Shown here in pieces: positions 39,496 through 53,574 of a DNA stretch of 64,000 nucleotides. Source of the DNA: Aphidius gifuensis (Eukaryota > Arthropoda > Insecta > Hymenoptera > Braconidae); assembly GCF_014905175.1 (NCBI RefSeq), contig NC_057790.1, positions 26,066,469 through 26,130,468 of the forward strand. Reading direction: 5' to 3'. Both the position numbers and the translations under genes were made by a program. Positions within the stretch are counted from its first letter, which is position 1. Every line of letters begins with the position of its first letter. Below the pieces are notes generated by a model. That model was not told the origin of the DNA and did no database searches. It was given only the letters and a program-made list of their open reading frames with translations.

Positions 39496-42170
39496 ATGAA
39501 GGGTTCAAGGAGGATCACGATAGTCGTTGCAATTGGGATTGCTTGCCTTATCGGAGTAAGTAAAAAGATATTTAAAAATTTAATAATTAAACTGAGTATA
39601 TAGAAATAATATATTTTTTATTTTAAAATGTGAAAAAAAACATTCAAATTATTTACCATGAATTATATTTCCAACAACTATGTACATGGTAGATTATTTA
39701 CCTAAGTAGTCCTTATCTTGAACCGATAATTCTCAATTATTTTTTTTTTTTTTTATAACTAAAAAACGCATGGTACTGTGAAGCATCAATCTCAAACATA
39801 AAAAAATCATTGTCACGTTTTTCAGAGAATAAAAAATTTAACAAATAAAAATCAAAAGTATATTTCTGAATTTCTCATTATTGGAAAATTATAATTTTCA
39901 ATAAAAAAAAATTATTCCGATTGAAATGTTTATTTTAGTTTATTATATCCCTGGAGAAAACGTCGTTTTTAAAAATAATTACATTTGCATTAACTTTTAC
40001 AATATACAATTTATTATAATTTAGGGATCATTGGCCAATGACGGGAATGCTTGTAAGTGAAAAAGTTTAAACTTAAATTAAAATAATATCCATTGTTTAT
40101 AAAAAATTAAATAACTAATCTCTCATTTTGTTTTTATATTAATTTATTTTTACAGATAAATCGGATGATAATGCTACCACACCTAAAAGCGCTTTTCTTT
40201 CAAAATTAACCGAAAAAGGTACAGTAGAAATTATAATAACAAAAGTACTTGAACAAGAAAAAAATATTCATTCTAAATAAAAATTGATTAAAAAAAAAAA
40301 AATTGATTATTTTATTAAGTATTTTATCTACCTATAATTAGACAATTATTTTTATATAAAATGCTGATGTTAATGATGCTACTATTTCTCCTTTTACATT
40401 GACATTAACAGGTAGAGAGTATAATTAATTTTTATCAACAAAAAATAATATTAATTATATATATATATATATTGTTTAAGAATACGTAACACTTGATATT
40501 AATAAATTTTTTTTTATTTATTCTTTATAGAAGGATTAGAAGAACCATCAAATTTTCTATTATCTGTGGAATCGTCAAAAATTTGGACACGACCATTTAC
40601 TGCAGAAAATGCATCATCAATAGAAACTGAAATAACTGATTCTTCAGATTTTAATTCAAAATTTACCAAGAAGGAATACGATGTAGATTTCACTTATGAT
40701 TGTTCAAATAAGAGGATTTATATTTTAAAAACTAAATTTTCATTTCACTGTAACAGTCTTTAAAATTCAAATGAAATTTTTTAAAAATTAATTCTAACTA
40801 TATATTATAACAAACTATTTGTCATTTACAGATTTTCCAAGACCAGACCGCGTACTAGATGTGATTCAATATGACGGCAGTAATAAATTTCAAAGAATTA
40901 AACGAGTTTCCAATATGTTTGATAAAGCACAATCAATAGCATCTGATTGGACAACTGGAAATTTATATTGGATTGAATATATTGAAGAAAAAATTACATA
41001 TGCAATAAAAGTTACAAATAAATTATTCGAGGAGCCAAAATATGTTGTTCAACCTTCAGTTGCACGATCTGAAGGTTTATTACTTTCAGGACATGAAATA
41101 GGAAACATTCAAGTTTATCCAAGAAGAAAGTAAGTAAAAACAAAACACAAATAAATAAATAAACAATTATTCAACTAATAAAAAAATTATTATAGTATTA
41201 TATGCCCATCAAATTTATGATATTAAAAAAAAACAATAAGAATAATATGACTAATAAGCACTTTATTTGTGAAACATTTAATTTATATAAATATTCATTT
41301 TTTTCCAGTGAAATATTTTTTTTAATTAATAAAAATATTTGGTACACTTCTAATGCACTCAATAGTACGCCACATTTACTATTTCCTTCAATGAAGAAAA
41401 ACTTCATGCCCATAGAATACATATTCATGTATAGAATTGTCATTGATTATGCACACGATAAATTATGCTGGAATAATATTGAAAAATTGAGGCGACTCCC
41501 TATCGGGTCTCTTGATAGTATAAGTAAGTACCAGTTGTTCCTAAACACATGGCATGTATGATCAATATTGGAATAAAAAAATTTTAAAAATATTTTTTTG
41601 AATATAACTTTTCAGGTTGTGTCAATATCAGTGATTCTACTCGACCATTAAATCCACAATCCATTGATACTAAAAACGATAGTGACTCTCATTATTATTT
41701 TACAGTATTTAATAATACATATTACTGGTCTGTAGGTGCGAACGACCAGTAAGATATCATTCATTTTTTTAAATAAAACTGATAATAGCCATGTTTATTT
41801 AATATTGAAAGAAATTTTTTTTTTATTTTAGGTATAAGCTTTATATGGAAAACGGCAATAAAAGTAAACGAGTAGAATACGATTTAGAAGAAAATCACAA
41901 ATTTTCATTCAGGTTTTTTTCTCCTAATTGTTCATGTATGTAAATCTTTTTCATAACATAAAAAAATATTTAAATATAAAATAAACTAACTTTATATGTA
42001 TACATCGTTGAGAAATAAATAACAATCGAGATTGATAAATTTTTATTTGTATTGTAGGTCAGTCAGAAGAGTCAGAACATTTTTTATTAACTTATCATGA
42101 GTTTACAATTTGGATAAAACCATATTTTGCAGACAAAACACCATTCATGAAATATAAAATCCAACGTTAG
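39496..42170 (+). CDS. Gene B: secreted one-module YWTD-propeller-like protein with truncated second module (410 aa)
   Basis: Nine exons: 39496-39555, 40025-40052, 40156-40218, 40531-40749, 40832-41129, 41309-41523, 41616-41748, 41832-41935 and 42058-42170. The leader is hydrophobic and almost identical to that of gene A. One complete module spans about residues 51-373, with WTRPFTAEN, DCSNKRIYIL, SDWTTGNLYWIE, IDYAHDKLCW and FNNTYYW. The last exon opens a second module (IWIKPYFADKT) and stops at TAG after 37 codons. The sequence just beyond matches the end of gene A's last exon, so a deletion has joined the start of one module to the tail of another. A relic linker exon (40361-40411) keeps its donor but has lost its acceptor. 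The loop in exon 6 is longer than in the paralogues. Confidence 0.8.
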
Positions 42171-43349
42171 AAGGTGAAACAGAATGATATCTTTCTGTTC
42201 TCCAAACTATTGATGCTTCATGTATACGTTTTTTCACGAAACTAATAATGTAAATCTATTATCGAATTATAATTTTTTACTTAATTTTTATTCTTTTTTC
42301 AAAACAGGAATTACTGTTTTGAAAAAAAATTTGAATAATAAATATTCAACAAGTTAATTAATAATAAATAAAGGGTGGTGGTTAAATTATTTTTAAGTTG
42401 AAAGCAAATTTCTTACAAGTTAATTGATTGGGGATAATAATAATTGACTTGTATAAAAATGGTGGTGGTTACCAAATTATTTTTAAGCTGAAAAAATATT
42501 GGTTGTTGAATCTATATAAATATCAATAAAAAAATTATACATATTGAGTTTTTAATAATTAATTATTACTCCAAAATTTTTTATTTCTTATATTAATTCC
42601 ATTTTTTATGTTGAATTTTAAAATTGTACTTTTTCTTACTTCTTATAATTGGCAATATAATAATCATAGTAAAAAAGAAAAAACAGAAGAAGCAAGTGGC
42701 TGTTAATATTTTTAGTTGATAATATTAGTTTGGTTTTTATCGACAAATGTTTTCTTATTTTATTTTATTTTTTCGTCAAATCGAATTTATTTTTATCCAT
42801 CAGCAAATAATTTTCTATCATTAGTAAGTTTATTTTTAAATAATTTAATAAATATTCACTCGTTACTCAACAAATTTAATATATAATTGAATATTTTTAT
42901 CAAATTTAGCAACAAATATTTTTTTTAATAAAAAAAATTCATGTAAAATAATTTTAAATAGTTAATAATTTTTACAAATAAAATTGACTACCCGATTTTA
43001 TTTTTTTGTTTTTCTTATATAAATTATTAAAATAAAAAAAAATTAAACATCATGTTGTTAAAATTATTTACGTTAATATTATTTTGAACAAAAATTATGA
43101 TTATTTTTTTCTTGACCAGATACTTTTTAGTTGAATAGATAAAAATATATTTTTAGACAAAAAATAATTATTTATCTATTAAATACGAAAAGATAAGCTG
43201 TTGTTTTTTTTTAACGCATGCGTTCATTATCAAATCATTTCGTCACCTGAACTGTCGAAATATATAATCCTATTTCTATTTCATAATTAGTGTGTTGCCG
43301 AGGTGTTACTTGTGACGACCAATTTTGACTCGTTAGCCGGTCGACCAGG
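42171..43349. other. 3' flank of gene B and class II promoter of gene C
   Basis: Shared 3' UTR block, the stem-loop listed below, then shared spacer. The class II promoter has the palindrome ACGCATGCGT (43214-43223) and TATATAA at 43261-43267, about 85 bp before the ATG. The same arrangement precedes gene E. Confidence 0.6.
42415..42452 (+). other. Conserved 3' UTR stem-loop, gene B
   Basis: The same ACAAGTTAATT / AATTGACTTGT arms as in gene A, with a different loop. Confidence 0.5.
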
Positions 43350-46300
43350 ATGAAGCCATCAAGAGTAATCGGGGGGGTAGTGGGAGTTGGAATAGTGCTT
43401 TTTATCATTATCGCAGTAAGTCAAAATTATGTAACAATTTTATAATTATACTCAGTATTATTTTCACGCAAATATATGATATACCTATATTTTTTATTTA
43501 AATATTTAAACGAAAAATTAACAACCCCCGTTCAATGTCAATGGAATAATTTTTACTTGCTCAATTAGAATTTTTGAAAAATATATGATTCAATAAATTT
43601 CATGTGATTCAAGTAAAAAAATAAATTTTTTCGTTCGTCAATATAGATTAATTAAACAAATTTACAATTATAATATTTATCGTATATAATATTTTTAATG
43701 AAAACGTTGCATATTTTGATGACGTGTACAGTCGTTTTTTCAACTAATGACTCTCAATTATGAATCATCAAATAAAAAAAAATAAAAAAAAAAAAACCAC
43801 ACTAGTCATTAATGCCACGTATATCGCACATAACGAAAAACTCAAAAAATAAATATTCAAAAGTATTTTTCTATACATCTACCATTTTTAAAAAAAAATA
43901 TTATAAATGATAATTTCAAGAAATTATTTTCATAAAAATGTTTATAGTAAAAAAAATTTTATTTTATTTTATTTGTAAAACAAAAAAAATCAATGATAAT
44001 TATAGCATTATTTTTAAATATATATGATTTATGATAATTTCAGGTGTCATGGTTGGTGTTCAGCAATCAAACAAAACCCAGTAAGTTCAACAATCGTCTC
44101 AATTTATTTGATTAAATATAAAGACAAGCATATATTCTTAAAATTAGATAAATAATATTTCATCTTGTTTATAATTTATAATATCAACAAACTTATTTGA
44201 GAGAGGAAAGAAAAACAAAAAAAAAACTATTAATACTAATTCGTTTGTGAGGAGAAAAAACAAGAACAATAGATATAAAATTACTGTCACATTTAAATTT
44301 ATGATTAATACCAAGTTGATTAGAATTAATTTCAATAAAATAATTATCTCATAATTCAAATTTATATAAGAGATAATAACCTGATTTTTAATTACAGGTG
44401 AACCAAATGCCAATAAAACTCATGAAACTACGACCATTCTTCCTTCAACAGAAGCAGGTACGTTGTGATTAATTTCAATTAATTTACTATCCCTCAATTT
44501 AATTTAATTACCATTTTTTTTTTTTACAGCACCAAAAACCAGTTCTCCTCTAAAACCCACAGAAAAAGGTACTGTATAATTTATACTGATTGAAGATTAT
44601 TAATTGTAATTTTATTAAAAACATATTGAGAAGAATAAAAAAAAAAAAAAATTTAATTTGTTTTTAAAAAATTATTAATTGAAATGTAAAAATGTCATGA
44701 CACAAATAATTTAAAGTTTAATTTTAAAATAATAAATTGATTACAGATAACACAAATGATACATCACCTACAACAAATGTTTCGTCAATTCCAACTGCCA
44801 AAGGTATAGTATAATTTATAATAAAAAAAAATACTCCAATAAAAAAAAAGTAGTTTGAAGAAAATAATTATTTTCTTCAGTATACTTTATCTATTTATTT
44901 TGACTATTATTTTTATTTTATTCAGATAAAGTTGGAGATGTTGATAATGCTACAATTTCTTTTGGGACATCAACAACAACAGGTAGAGTATATTATCAAT
45001 TTTTTTTAATAAAAAATCTTTGAATTATATTTTCAAAATGTTGATTTTATATACATCATTCAGCTATCAATAACATTTGATATTAATAAATTTTTTATTT
45101 ATATTCTAGAGCTGTCAAGAAGTTCTACAAAGTTTTTTGTACTCGTAGATCCGGAAACAGTTTATACAAGACCATATTTTACAACAAACGAAACGTTAAC
45201 AGAAATTAAAATAACTGACTCTTCAGATTTTTCTTCAAATTTTACGAAGAAAGTGTACAATAAAGGATTTACTTCTGATTGTTCAAATAAGAGAATTTAT
45301 ATTTTAAAAACTGCAAATTCATATGAAGGTAACTTTTTAAAAATTTTAATTAAAAACCTTTTTAGTTTATTTTAAATATAAATTATTTATTAAAAAAAAT
45401 TTTTTCAGATTCTGAGCAAGTACTGGATGTCATTGAATATGATGACAGTAACAATTTTCGAAGAATTAAACGAGTTCTCAATATGTTCAATGGTGCAGTA
45501 TCAATAGCATCTGATTGGACAACTGGTAATTTATATTGGATCGAAAGGATTCAAGATGATACCTATGCAATAAAAGTTACAAATAAATTCTTCAACGAAT
45601 CAAACTATATTATTAAACCTTCTGAAGGATGGTCTATGGGTAGCATCACAGTTTATCCAAAAAAAAAGTAAGCAAACAAAATTCAAATAAGTAAAATAAC
45701 TTTTTATTTATTTCAATTATTATTTTTTTTCCAGGGAAATATATTATTTTAAAGATTCTGCTATTTGGTACACTTCTACTTTACCTAACAGTACTCCAAA
45801 ATTATTATTTTCTTCATCAATAGAAAGTATTTCAAGGTATAAAATGGCCATTGATTATGAGCTTAATAAATTATGTTTTCTGCAAGATCGTAATAATTTG
45901 AGTGAGTTTTTTTTATTCACAACATTAACATTGTAATAATAAAATTTCTAAATTATCGATTTTTAATTATTTAGATTGTGTTGATATCGGTACATCTACT
46001 AGACCAATAAATCCACGACTTCATACTACACAAAAATTTTCTACCAGTTCTTTCGGTTTTGCAGTATCTAATAATACAATTTATTGGGGTGGATTCACAG
46101 AATCAGATTCGTAAGCGATTATTATTTCGGTTTTATAAAGAAAATTTATCATTACCATGTGTATTTAATTCTAGAAAATATTTGTTTTTTTTTTTTTCAG
46201 GTCACTATTCTATAGAAAAAATGTCAATGGTACACCTGAAGAAATGGCACAGGTTTCAGGAGCAGATAAATGCATATTATCTTTTTTTTCTTCAAATTGT

Positions 46301-48222
46301 TTATGTAAGCTATATTTTTTTTTTTTTGATATTAATTTTAATTTACTATTAATAGAGAGTATAATTCAAATCTATAAATATTAATAACCTGTTTTTTAGT
46401 TGCAGGTGAACCAAATGTCAATGCAACTCCTGAAACTACAACCATTCTTACTTCAAACGAACCAGAAGCAGGTACGTTACGATTAATTTTAATTAATTTA
46501 CTATTCTTGAATTTCATTTGATAACAAATTTATATTTACCGCACCAAAAATCAGTCTTTCTTTAAAATCCACAGAAAAAAGGATTATTTAATTTATACTA
46601 ATTGAAGACTATTAATAGTAATTAATTGTAATTGTATTGAAAAAATATTGAGAAGAAAGAAAAACATAAAATATTAATCCTAATCAATACTTAATTTTTG
46701 AAAAATTATTAATTGAAATGTAGAAATCTCATGACACAAATAATTTAAAGTTTTAAAATAAAAAATTTATTACAGATAACACAGATGATACATCAACTAC
46801 AACAACTGTTTCGTCGATTTCAACTGCCACAAGTACAGTATAATTTATAATAAAAAAAAATACTCCAATAAAAAAAAAATAGTTTGGAGAAAATAATTAT
46901 TTTCTTTGGTATATTTCATCTATTCAATTTGACTATTATTTTTATTAATAAATTTTTATTTATATTATAGATCAGTCAAAAAAATCTACAAACTTTTTTA
47001 TATCCTTGGATGCTCTTGATATTTGGACACAATCATATTCTGCACAAAATGATACACCCACAAAAATGCAAATAACTGATTCTCCAGGTTTTTCTTCAAA
47101 TTTTACAAAAGAAGTGTACAATACAGGATTTACTTCTGATTGTTCAAACAAGAGAATTTATATTCTAAAAAAATCAAATTCATCTCAATGTAAAAATTTA
47201 AAAAATTTAATTTAAAATCTTTTTAGTTCTTTTCAACTTAAAAGTATTCATCAAATATATTTTTTTCAGCTTCTGAACAAGTACTGGATGTCATTCAATA
47301 TGATGACAATAACAAATTCCAAACAATCAACCGAGTTCACGGTATGTTTAATAACGCAAGATCAATAGCATCTGATTGGACAACTGGAAATATTTATTGG
47401 ATTGAATATATCAACGACAATAAATTTGCAATTAAAGTTACAAATAAATTATTTAACGAAACAAACTATGTTATTCAACCTACTGAAGGACATGCAGGAA
47501 ACCACATTCAATTTTATCCAAAGGAAAAGTAAGCAAACAATCAATAATAACTTTTTCGATGCAAAAAAAAAAAAAACATTACTTCAAAAGTAATTTATTT
47601 GTAAAATTAATATATACTAATTATTTATTTTTTTTTTAGAAAATTATTTTTCTCAAATGGTACCCATATTTGGTATGTTTCTATTTCGCCTAATAGTACT
47701 GCAAATTTATTATATCCTTCATCGACAAATGTTGGGATACTTGATTTTGCCATTGATTATGCCCTTGATAAATTATACTGGCTTACCTTCTTTGATTTGA
47801 GTGAGTATTTATTATTCGTAACACAACGTTAAAAATAAATAAAAAAATTCTAAATTGTTAATTTTTAAATATTTAGAATGTATGCGTATTGGTGATCCTC
47901 TTCGACCAGATAATATACAAGTCATTCCTCAAAATACTTCTGATCCTCGTATTAATTTAGCTGTATTTAATAATACATTTTTATTTCATCGAGAGGAAGA
48001 TCGTCCGTAAGTGATTATTATTTTATTATTACAAATAAAATTTATTATTGCTACGTTTATTGAATTCTAAAAATTACTTGATTTTTTTTTTTCAGAGTTT
48101 CGTCTATGAAAATTAGCAATGATACACCTAAATCAGTGGCATACAATGTAACAGGTGAAAGCAGCCTATCACCCATTTTTGCTTCGAAATTATTCTTTTT
48201 TCCTCAAGAATGTATTGTTTAA
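43350..48222 (+). CDS. Gene C: secreted two-module YWTD-propeller-like protein (739 aa)
   Basis: Eighteen exons: 43350-43415, 44044-44080, 44398-44457, 44530-44568, 44747-44803, 44926-44982, 45110-45328, 45409-45667, 45735-45901, 45975-46110, 46201-46304, 46406-46471, 46776-46832, 46971-47189, 47270-47528, 47640-47800, 47877-48006 and 48096-48222. The class II leader (GIVLFIIIA core) differs from that of genes A, B and D. Four Thr/Ser/Pro-rich linker exons follow (to residue 105), then module 1 (106-400), two linker exons, and module 2 (442-739). Both modules have the YWTD-like SDWTTGNxYWIE strand and DCSNKRIYIL. Module 2 has lost the aromatic pattern of its last strand (FNNTFLFHR) and ends QECIV at TAA. 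A further linker-like stretch near 46540-46585 lacks an acceptor and is skipped. The linkers look suited to O-glycosylation. No transmembrane segment is seen beyond the leader. Confidence 0.8.
43698..43895 (+). repeat. Intron-1 element, gene C copy
   Basis: Related to 55226-55410 and 55702-55880 in gene E. It contains a TGACGTG word, an A-run, and inverted ACGT-containing words (aaaacgttgcatat / gccacgtatat). Confidence 0.6.
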
Positions 48223-49365
48223 AAAAAAGGCAATGATGAAGCTGAAATAATATCATTCAATATAGAAGCAAGAAACAAAATATTATCCTTAATTTTTCGA
48301 CAATTTTTTTTTTATATTAATTGCATTGTTTTGCTGAATTGACAATGTAAAATATTAGATTATAAATTAAAAAACAGATTATATAAATTTTATTTGAGTA
48401 ATGTAAATTCTAATCGTTGACAAAAAATTTCGACAAGTTAATTGATTGAAAATACAAATAAAAATGGTGGTGGTCAAAATTATTTTTAAGTTAAAAACAA
48501 AATTCTCACAAGTTAATTAATTGCAAATAATAATAGTAATTGACTTGTATAAAAATGGTGGTGGCTAAAATTATTTTTAAGTTGGAAAAAATATTGTTCA
48601 CTAAATCTATTGACATATCAATAAAAAAATTGAACGTTTACATATTGGGTATACATAATTATTACTCCAAAATTTTTATTTTTTATTTTTATATTCACTT
48701 TATTGTTTATGTTGAATTTTAAAATTGTACCTTTGAAAATTTTATTTTTGGTAATAATCATATGATAGTAAAAAAAAAAAAAAAGGAAAAAAAAGCAAGT
48801 GGCTGTTAATCGGTAATATTAGTTTGGTTTTTATCGACAAATGTGTCGTTTGTTAGTTAATTTTATCAAATCGACTTTATCCATCAAAAATCATCTATCA
48901 ATCATTAGTAAGTTTGTTTTTAAATATTTTGATAAATACTCGCTTGTTACTCAACGAATGCAATATATAATCAAATATTTCCATCAAATTTGGCAACAAA
49001 CATTTTTCTAACAAAAAAAATTCATGTAAAATAATTTCAATTAGTTGTGAATTTATAATAATTTTTAGAAATGAGTTAAGATTATTGAAAAAAAAAAATA
49101 TTAAATTAGATGTAATATAAGAATGACCTCAATTTTATTTTTAAATAAAACCATTAATTTTTAGCTTCGGCTATATTTTTATTTGTTTGTTATATAAAAA
49201 ATGTATTTATATAAAAACTATATTTTTAAACAAAAATAATTAACTATCCATTAAACTTGAAGAAATACACAGTATATATAGAATAAATTTTTCATTTCTT
49301 AATTAGTTTTTCGTCAACGTGGTATTCAAATTGGCCACTTTTGACTTGTACATGGATCAATCAAG
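48223..49365. other. 3' flank of gene C and class I promoter of gene D
   Basis: Shared 3' UTR and spacer blocks, then the class I upstream block with TATATATAG at 49273-49281 and the conserved leader to the ATG at 49366. Confidence 0.6.
48508..48548 (+). other. Conserved 3' UTR stem-loop, gene C
   Basis: ACAAGTTAATT / AATTGACTTGT arms with a slightly longer loop than in genes A, B and D. Confidence 0.5.
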
Positions 49366-52300
49366 ATGAAAGGATCAACAGGGATCACGATAGTGCTTGC
49401 AATTGGGATTGCTTGCCTTATTGGAGTAAGTAAAATATATTTTTTATTTTAAAATTTGAAAGAATAACATCAATGACCTCTGTTTCTTAATAAGATGTTG
49501 GTATAAAAATATATATTTTAATAAATTGTATATGATTCACGATTTCTGGCCCTTTATGAAATAAATTATAATTTCTTGTTCAACATAAATTCTATAATTT
49601 TATAATTTAAATTTAAAATACTTATCATGAATTATTATTTTCAACAACCACATGGCATATTATTTACAAAAGTACTTACATAATTCTCAATTTTTTTTTT
49701 TTTTTTTTATTCATTATTATGGTATTGTAAATCATCAATTTTAAACAAAAAAAAATCGTCTAGTTTATTAATGCCACGTTTTTCAGAGAATAAAAAATTC
49801 AACAAAGAAAAATTTTAAAGTATATTTTTTAAATTTCTCATTATTAGCAAATTATAAATTTCAATTAAAAAAAAAATTCTTTCGATTAAAATGTGGGTTT
49901 GAGTTTATTATGTCCCTGGAAAAAGCGTGGTATATCAATTAGGTTTTTTTTTTTCTCTATTGATCAATGAATAGCAAATTGATGAAGTTATCTGAATGCT
50001 TTTTTTTTTTAATTAAATTAATTAAACTATAAATAAATAAACGTGGTTTTTTTTATTGATCAGTCATTTACAGCTTTATAATTTTCATTTTTAAAAATAA
50101 TTATATTCGGATGATATAATCGACTCTCAATTATGATTTGAAAATTATTTTAAAATAAACCAATTGACAAATTTAAATGCATTAATTTTTACAATATACA
50201 ATTTATAATAATTTCAGGGTTCATTGACCAAAGACGTGAATGCTTGTAAGTAAAAAAATTTAAACTCAAATTAAAATAATATATATATATTAAAAATTAG
50301 ATAGTTAATCTCGCATTTTGATTTTATATTTATTTATTTTCACAGATGAAACAGATGATTATGCTACAACACCTAAAACCACTCCTCCTTTAGAATCAAC
50401 AAAAGAAGGTACAGTATAATTTACAATACCCAAAATACTAAAACAAGAAAAAAATATTCATATTAAATAAAATTATAATGGTTTATTTTTGAAAAATTAT
50501 AAATTTAAAAAAAGGCTGAAAAAAAAACAATAATATGTATATTGTGTATAAAAACAACTATTTTTATTTTATTCAGATAAAGTTGAAAATGTTGATAATG
50601 CTATTACTTCTTCTGCGAGATCGACAACAACAGGTAAAGTGTAAAATTAGTTTTTGTTATTATAAAATTTTTAGGAATAAATATCACTCGATATTACTGA
50701 ATTTTTATTTATTTTTTATTGTAGATGAGACAAAAAAATCAAAAAATTTTGTATTATCTGTGGATTCGTCTAAAATTTGGACACGACCATTTAGTGCAGG
50801 AAATGCACCATCAATAGAAACTAAAATAACTGATTCTTCAGATTTTGCTTTAAAATTTACAAAGATGGTAGATGTAGATTTAACTTCTGATTGTTCAAAT
50901 AAGAGAATTTATGTTTTAAAATCTACAACTCCACCTTATGGTAAGAGTTTTTTTAACATTTAATGGGAAATTTTTTTCTAATTAATTCAGCTAATTATAT
51001 TACGACAAAATATTTGTCATATACAGATTATCCGAATGGTGATCGAGTACTGGATGTCATTGAATATGATGACAGTAATAAATTTCAAAGAATTAAACGA
51101 GTTTCCAATATGTTTAAAAGAGCAAAATCAATAGCATCCGATTGGACAACTGGAAAATTATATTGGATTGAATATGTTGAGGAAAAAAAATATGCAATAA
51201 AAGTTACAAATAAATTATTCGACAAGCCAGAATATGTTATTCAACCTACAATTGTGCAATCTGCATCATCTTCAGCATTTGTAGTAGGAAACATTCAAGT
51301 TTATCCAAAAAAAAAGTAAGTAAAAACACAAATGAATAAATAAACTTAAATTCAACAAGTAAAAAAGTCATAATTTATTTTATGCTTACAAAGTTTATGA
51401 AAAAAAACCAATAATAATAATATGGCAAATGAGTAATTTATTTGTAAAATTTTTTATTTATTTATTTCCAGCGAAATATTTTTTTTAATTGGTGATGATA
51501 TTTGGTACACTTCTAATGCACTCAATAGTACGCCACATTTACTATTTCCTCCAATGGAGAACAACGGCTACACATTTAGAATTGCCATTGATTATGCACT
51601 TGATAAATTATACTGGAGTACTGATGATAGTTTAAGTAAGTACCACTTGTTCATAAACACATGATATTTATAATCAATATTGAAATAAAAAATTTTTATT
51701 ATAATTATAACTTTTTTAGAATGTGTCAATATCAGTGATTCTACTCGACCATTGAATCCACAATCCATTGATAGTCAAGACATTGATTTCTCTTATTCTG
51801 TTTTTTCAGTATTTAATAATATATATTATTGGGTTGTAGACATGAGCAGACAGTAAGATATTATTCATTCTTCTAAATGAAACTCATGATCGCTATGTTT
51901 ATTTGATATTTAAAAAAATGGTGTTAATTTCAGAAAAGCACTTTATATGGAAAATGGTAATAAAAGTGAACTAGTAGTATCCCGTTTGAACAACAAATTC
52001 AAAACTTTATTCAAGGTTTTTTCTCCTAATTGTACATGTATGTATATTTTTTTTAGTCTATAAAATAAACTAACTTCATATACATCGTTTAGGAATAGAT
52101 AACCCTCGATTTTAATGAATTTTTATTTATATTGTAGGTCAGTCAAAACAGTCAGAGAATTTTGTATTAATTTATGATACGTTTACAATTCGAACACGAC
52201 CATATTTTGCAGAAAATACACCACTGTCAGAATATGAAATAACTGATTCTCCAAATTTCAGTAGTAATGAGGACGAAGTAGGATTAACTTCTGATTGTTC

Positions 52301-53574
52301 AAATAAAAGAATTTATATTTTAAAAACTCTCACTCCAGATGAAGGTAACAATTTTTAAAATTAAAATAAAAATATTTTTAATTATTTTTAACCATATTAC
52401 AACAAACTGTTTGTCATATACATATATATAGATTATCTGAATGCTGACCGAGTCTTGGATGTTATTCAGTATGATGACAATAATAAATTTCAGAGAATTC
52501 AACGAGTTTTCAATATGTTTAATAGTACAGTATCAATAGCATCTGATTGGACAACTGGAAATTTATATTGGATTGAAAAGATTCAAGATGACACTTATGC
52601 CATCAAAGTTACAAATAAATTCTTCAACGAATCGAACTATGTTATCCAACCTACTATAGGATATTTCATGGATAGCATTAGAGTTTATCCAAAAAAAAAG
52701 TAAGTAACAACAACAAAATGAATAAAAAAGCATCCATTTTACAAATATCAGAGTTATAATTTCTTTTATGCTTCAAAAATAACAAATAATTTATTAATTA
52801 AACCTTTTATTTAATAAATTATTAATTTTTTTTCCAGTGAATTATTTTTTTCATTTAATCAGGATATTTGGTACTCTTCTAATTCACCTAATAGTACTGC
52901 ACATTTACTGTTTTCTTCATCAATGCGAGAGAATTGGCAATTAAATATTGTCATTGATTATGCACTTGATAAATTGTGCTGGAAAAATCTTGTCAGTTTA
53001 CGTGAGTACATGTTATTCATAAATTCATGGCACACAATTAATATTGAAATAATAAAAACTTTCAAATTGTTAATTTTCATGATAATTATAATTTTCTAGT
53101 ATGTGCTGATATCAGTGATTCTACTCGACCATTAAATGTAAAATCCATTGACAGACAACCACTTCATAAAAATCATTTGGGTTTCATAGTATTTAATAAC
53201 ATATATTATTGGCATATAATGGAGAAGGAGGGGTAAATTACCATTGATTTTTTTTTCTTTAATGAAACTCATCGTCACCATGTGTATTTAATATTGAAAA
53301 GAAAATTTTGTATATTTCAGGATAGCTCTTTATAGGAGAAATAATAATAGAAGTAAACTAGTAAAATCCAATGTAGAAGCAAATTCCATGGAACTATTCT
53401 TCTTTTCTCCAAGTTGCTCATGTACGTAAGCTTTTTCCAAAACAAAAATAAATACTCTTACTAATTGATAGTTTATTTTTGAAAAATTATAAATTGAAAA
53501 AAAAAAAATTATAAAATTAATCTCTTATTTTGTTTTTTTATTGATTTATTTTTACAGATGAAGCGGATGATTGA
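49366..53574 (+). CDS. Gene D: secreted two-module YWTD-propeller-like protein (667 aa)
   Basis: Fifteen exons: 49366-49425, 50218-50245, 50346-50408, 50577-50633, 50725-50940, 51027-51315, 51472-51635, 51720-51852, 51934-52037, 52138-52344, 52432-52699, 52838-53001, 53100-53232, 53321-53421 and 53558-53574. The class I leader is followed by two Thr-rich linker exons, then module 1 (about 70-371) and module 2 (372-662). Both carry DCSNKRIY, SDWTTGxLYWIE, IDYALDKLxW, a FNNIYYW strand and a terminal CxC. Module 2 is close to module 2 of gene A, which shows common descent of the pair. The final exon is a linker exon with one extra base relative to 50346-50408. This creates TGA after five codons, so a third module may have been lost. 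This gene is the least disturbed member and the best reference for the family. Confidence 0.85.

Noticed and set aside
44144..44413. Minus-strand frames within introns of genes C and E (also 56397-56690)
   Set aside because: They are low-complexity intronic sequence opposite well-supported plus-strand exons.
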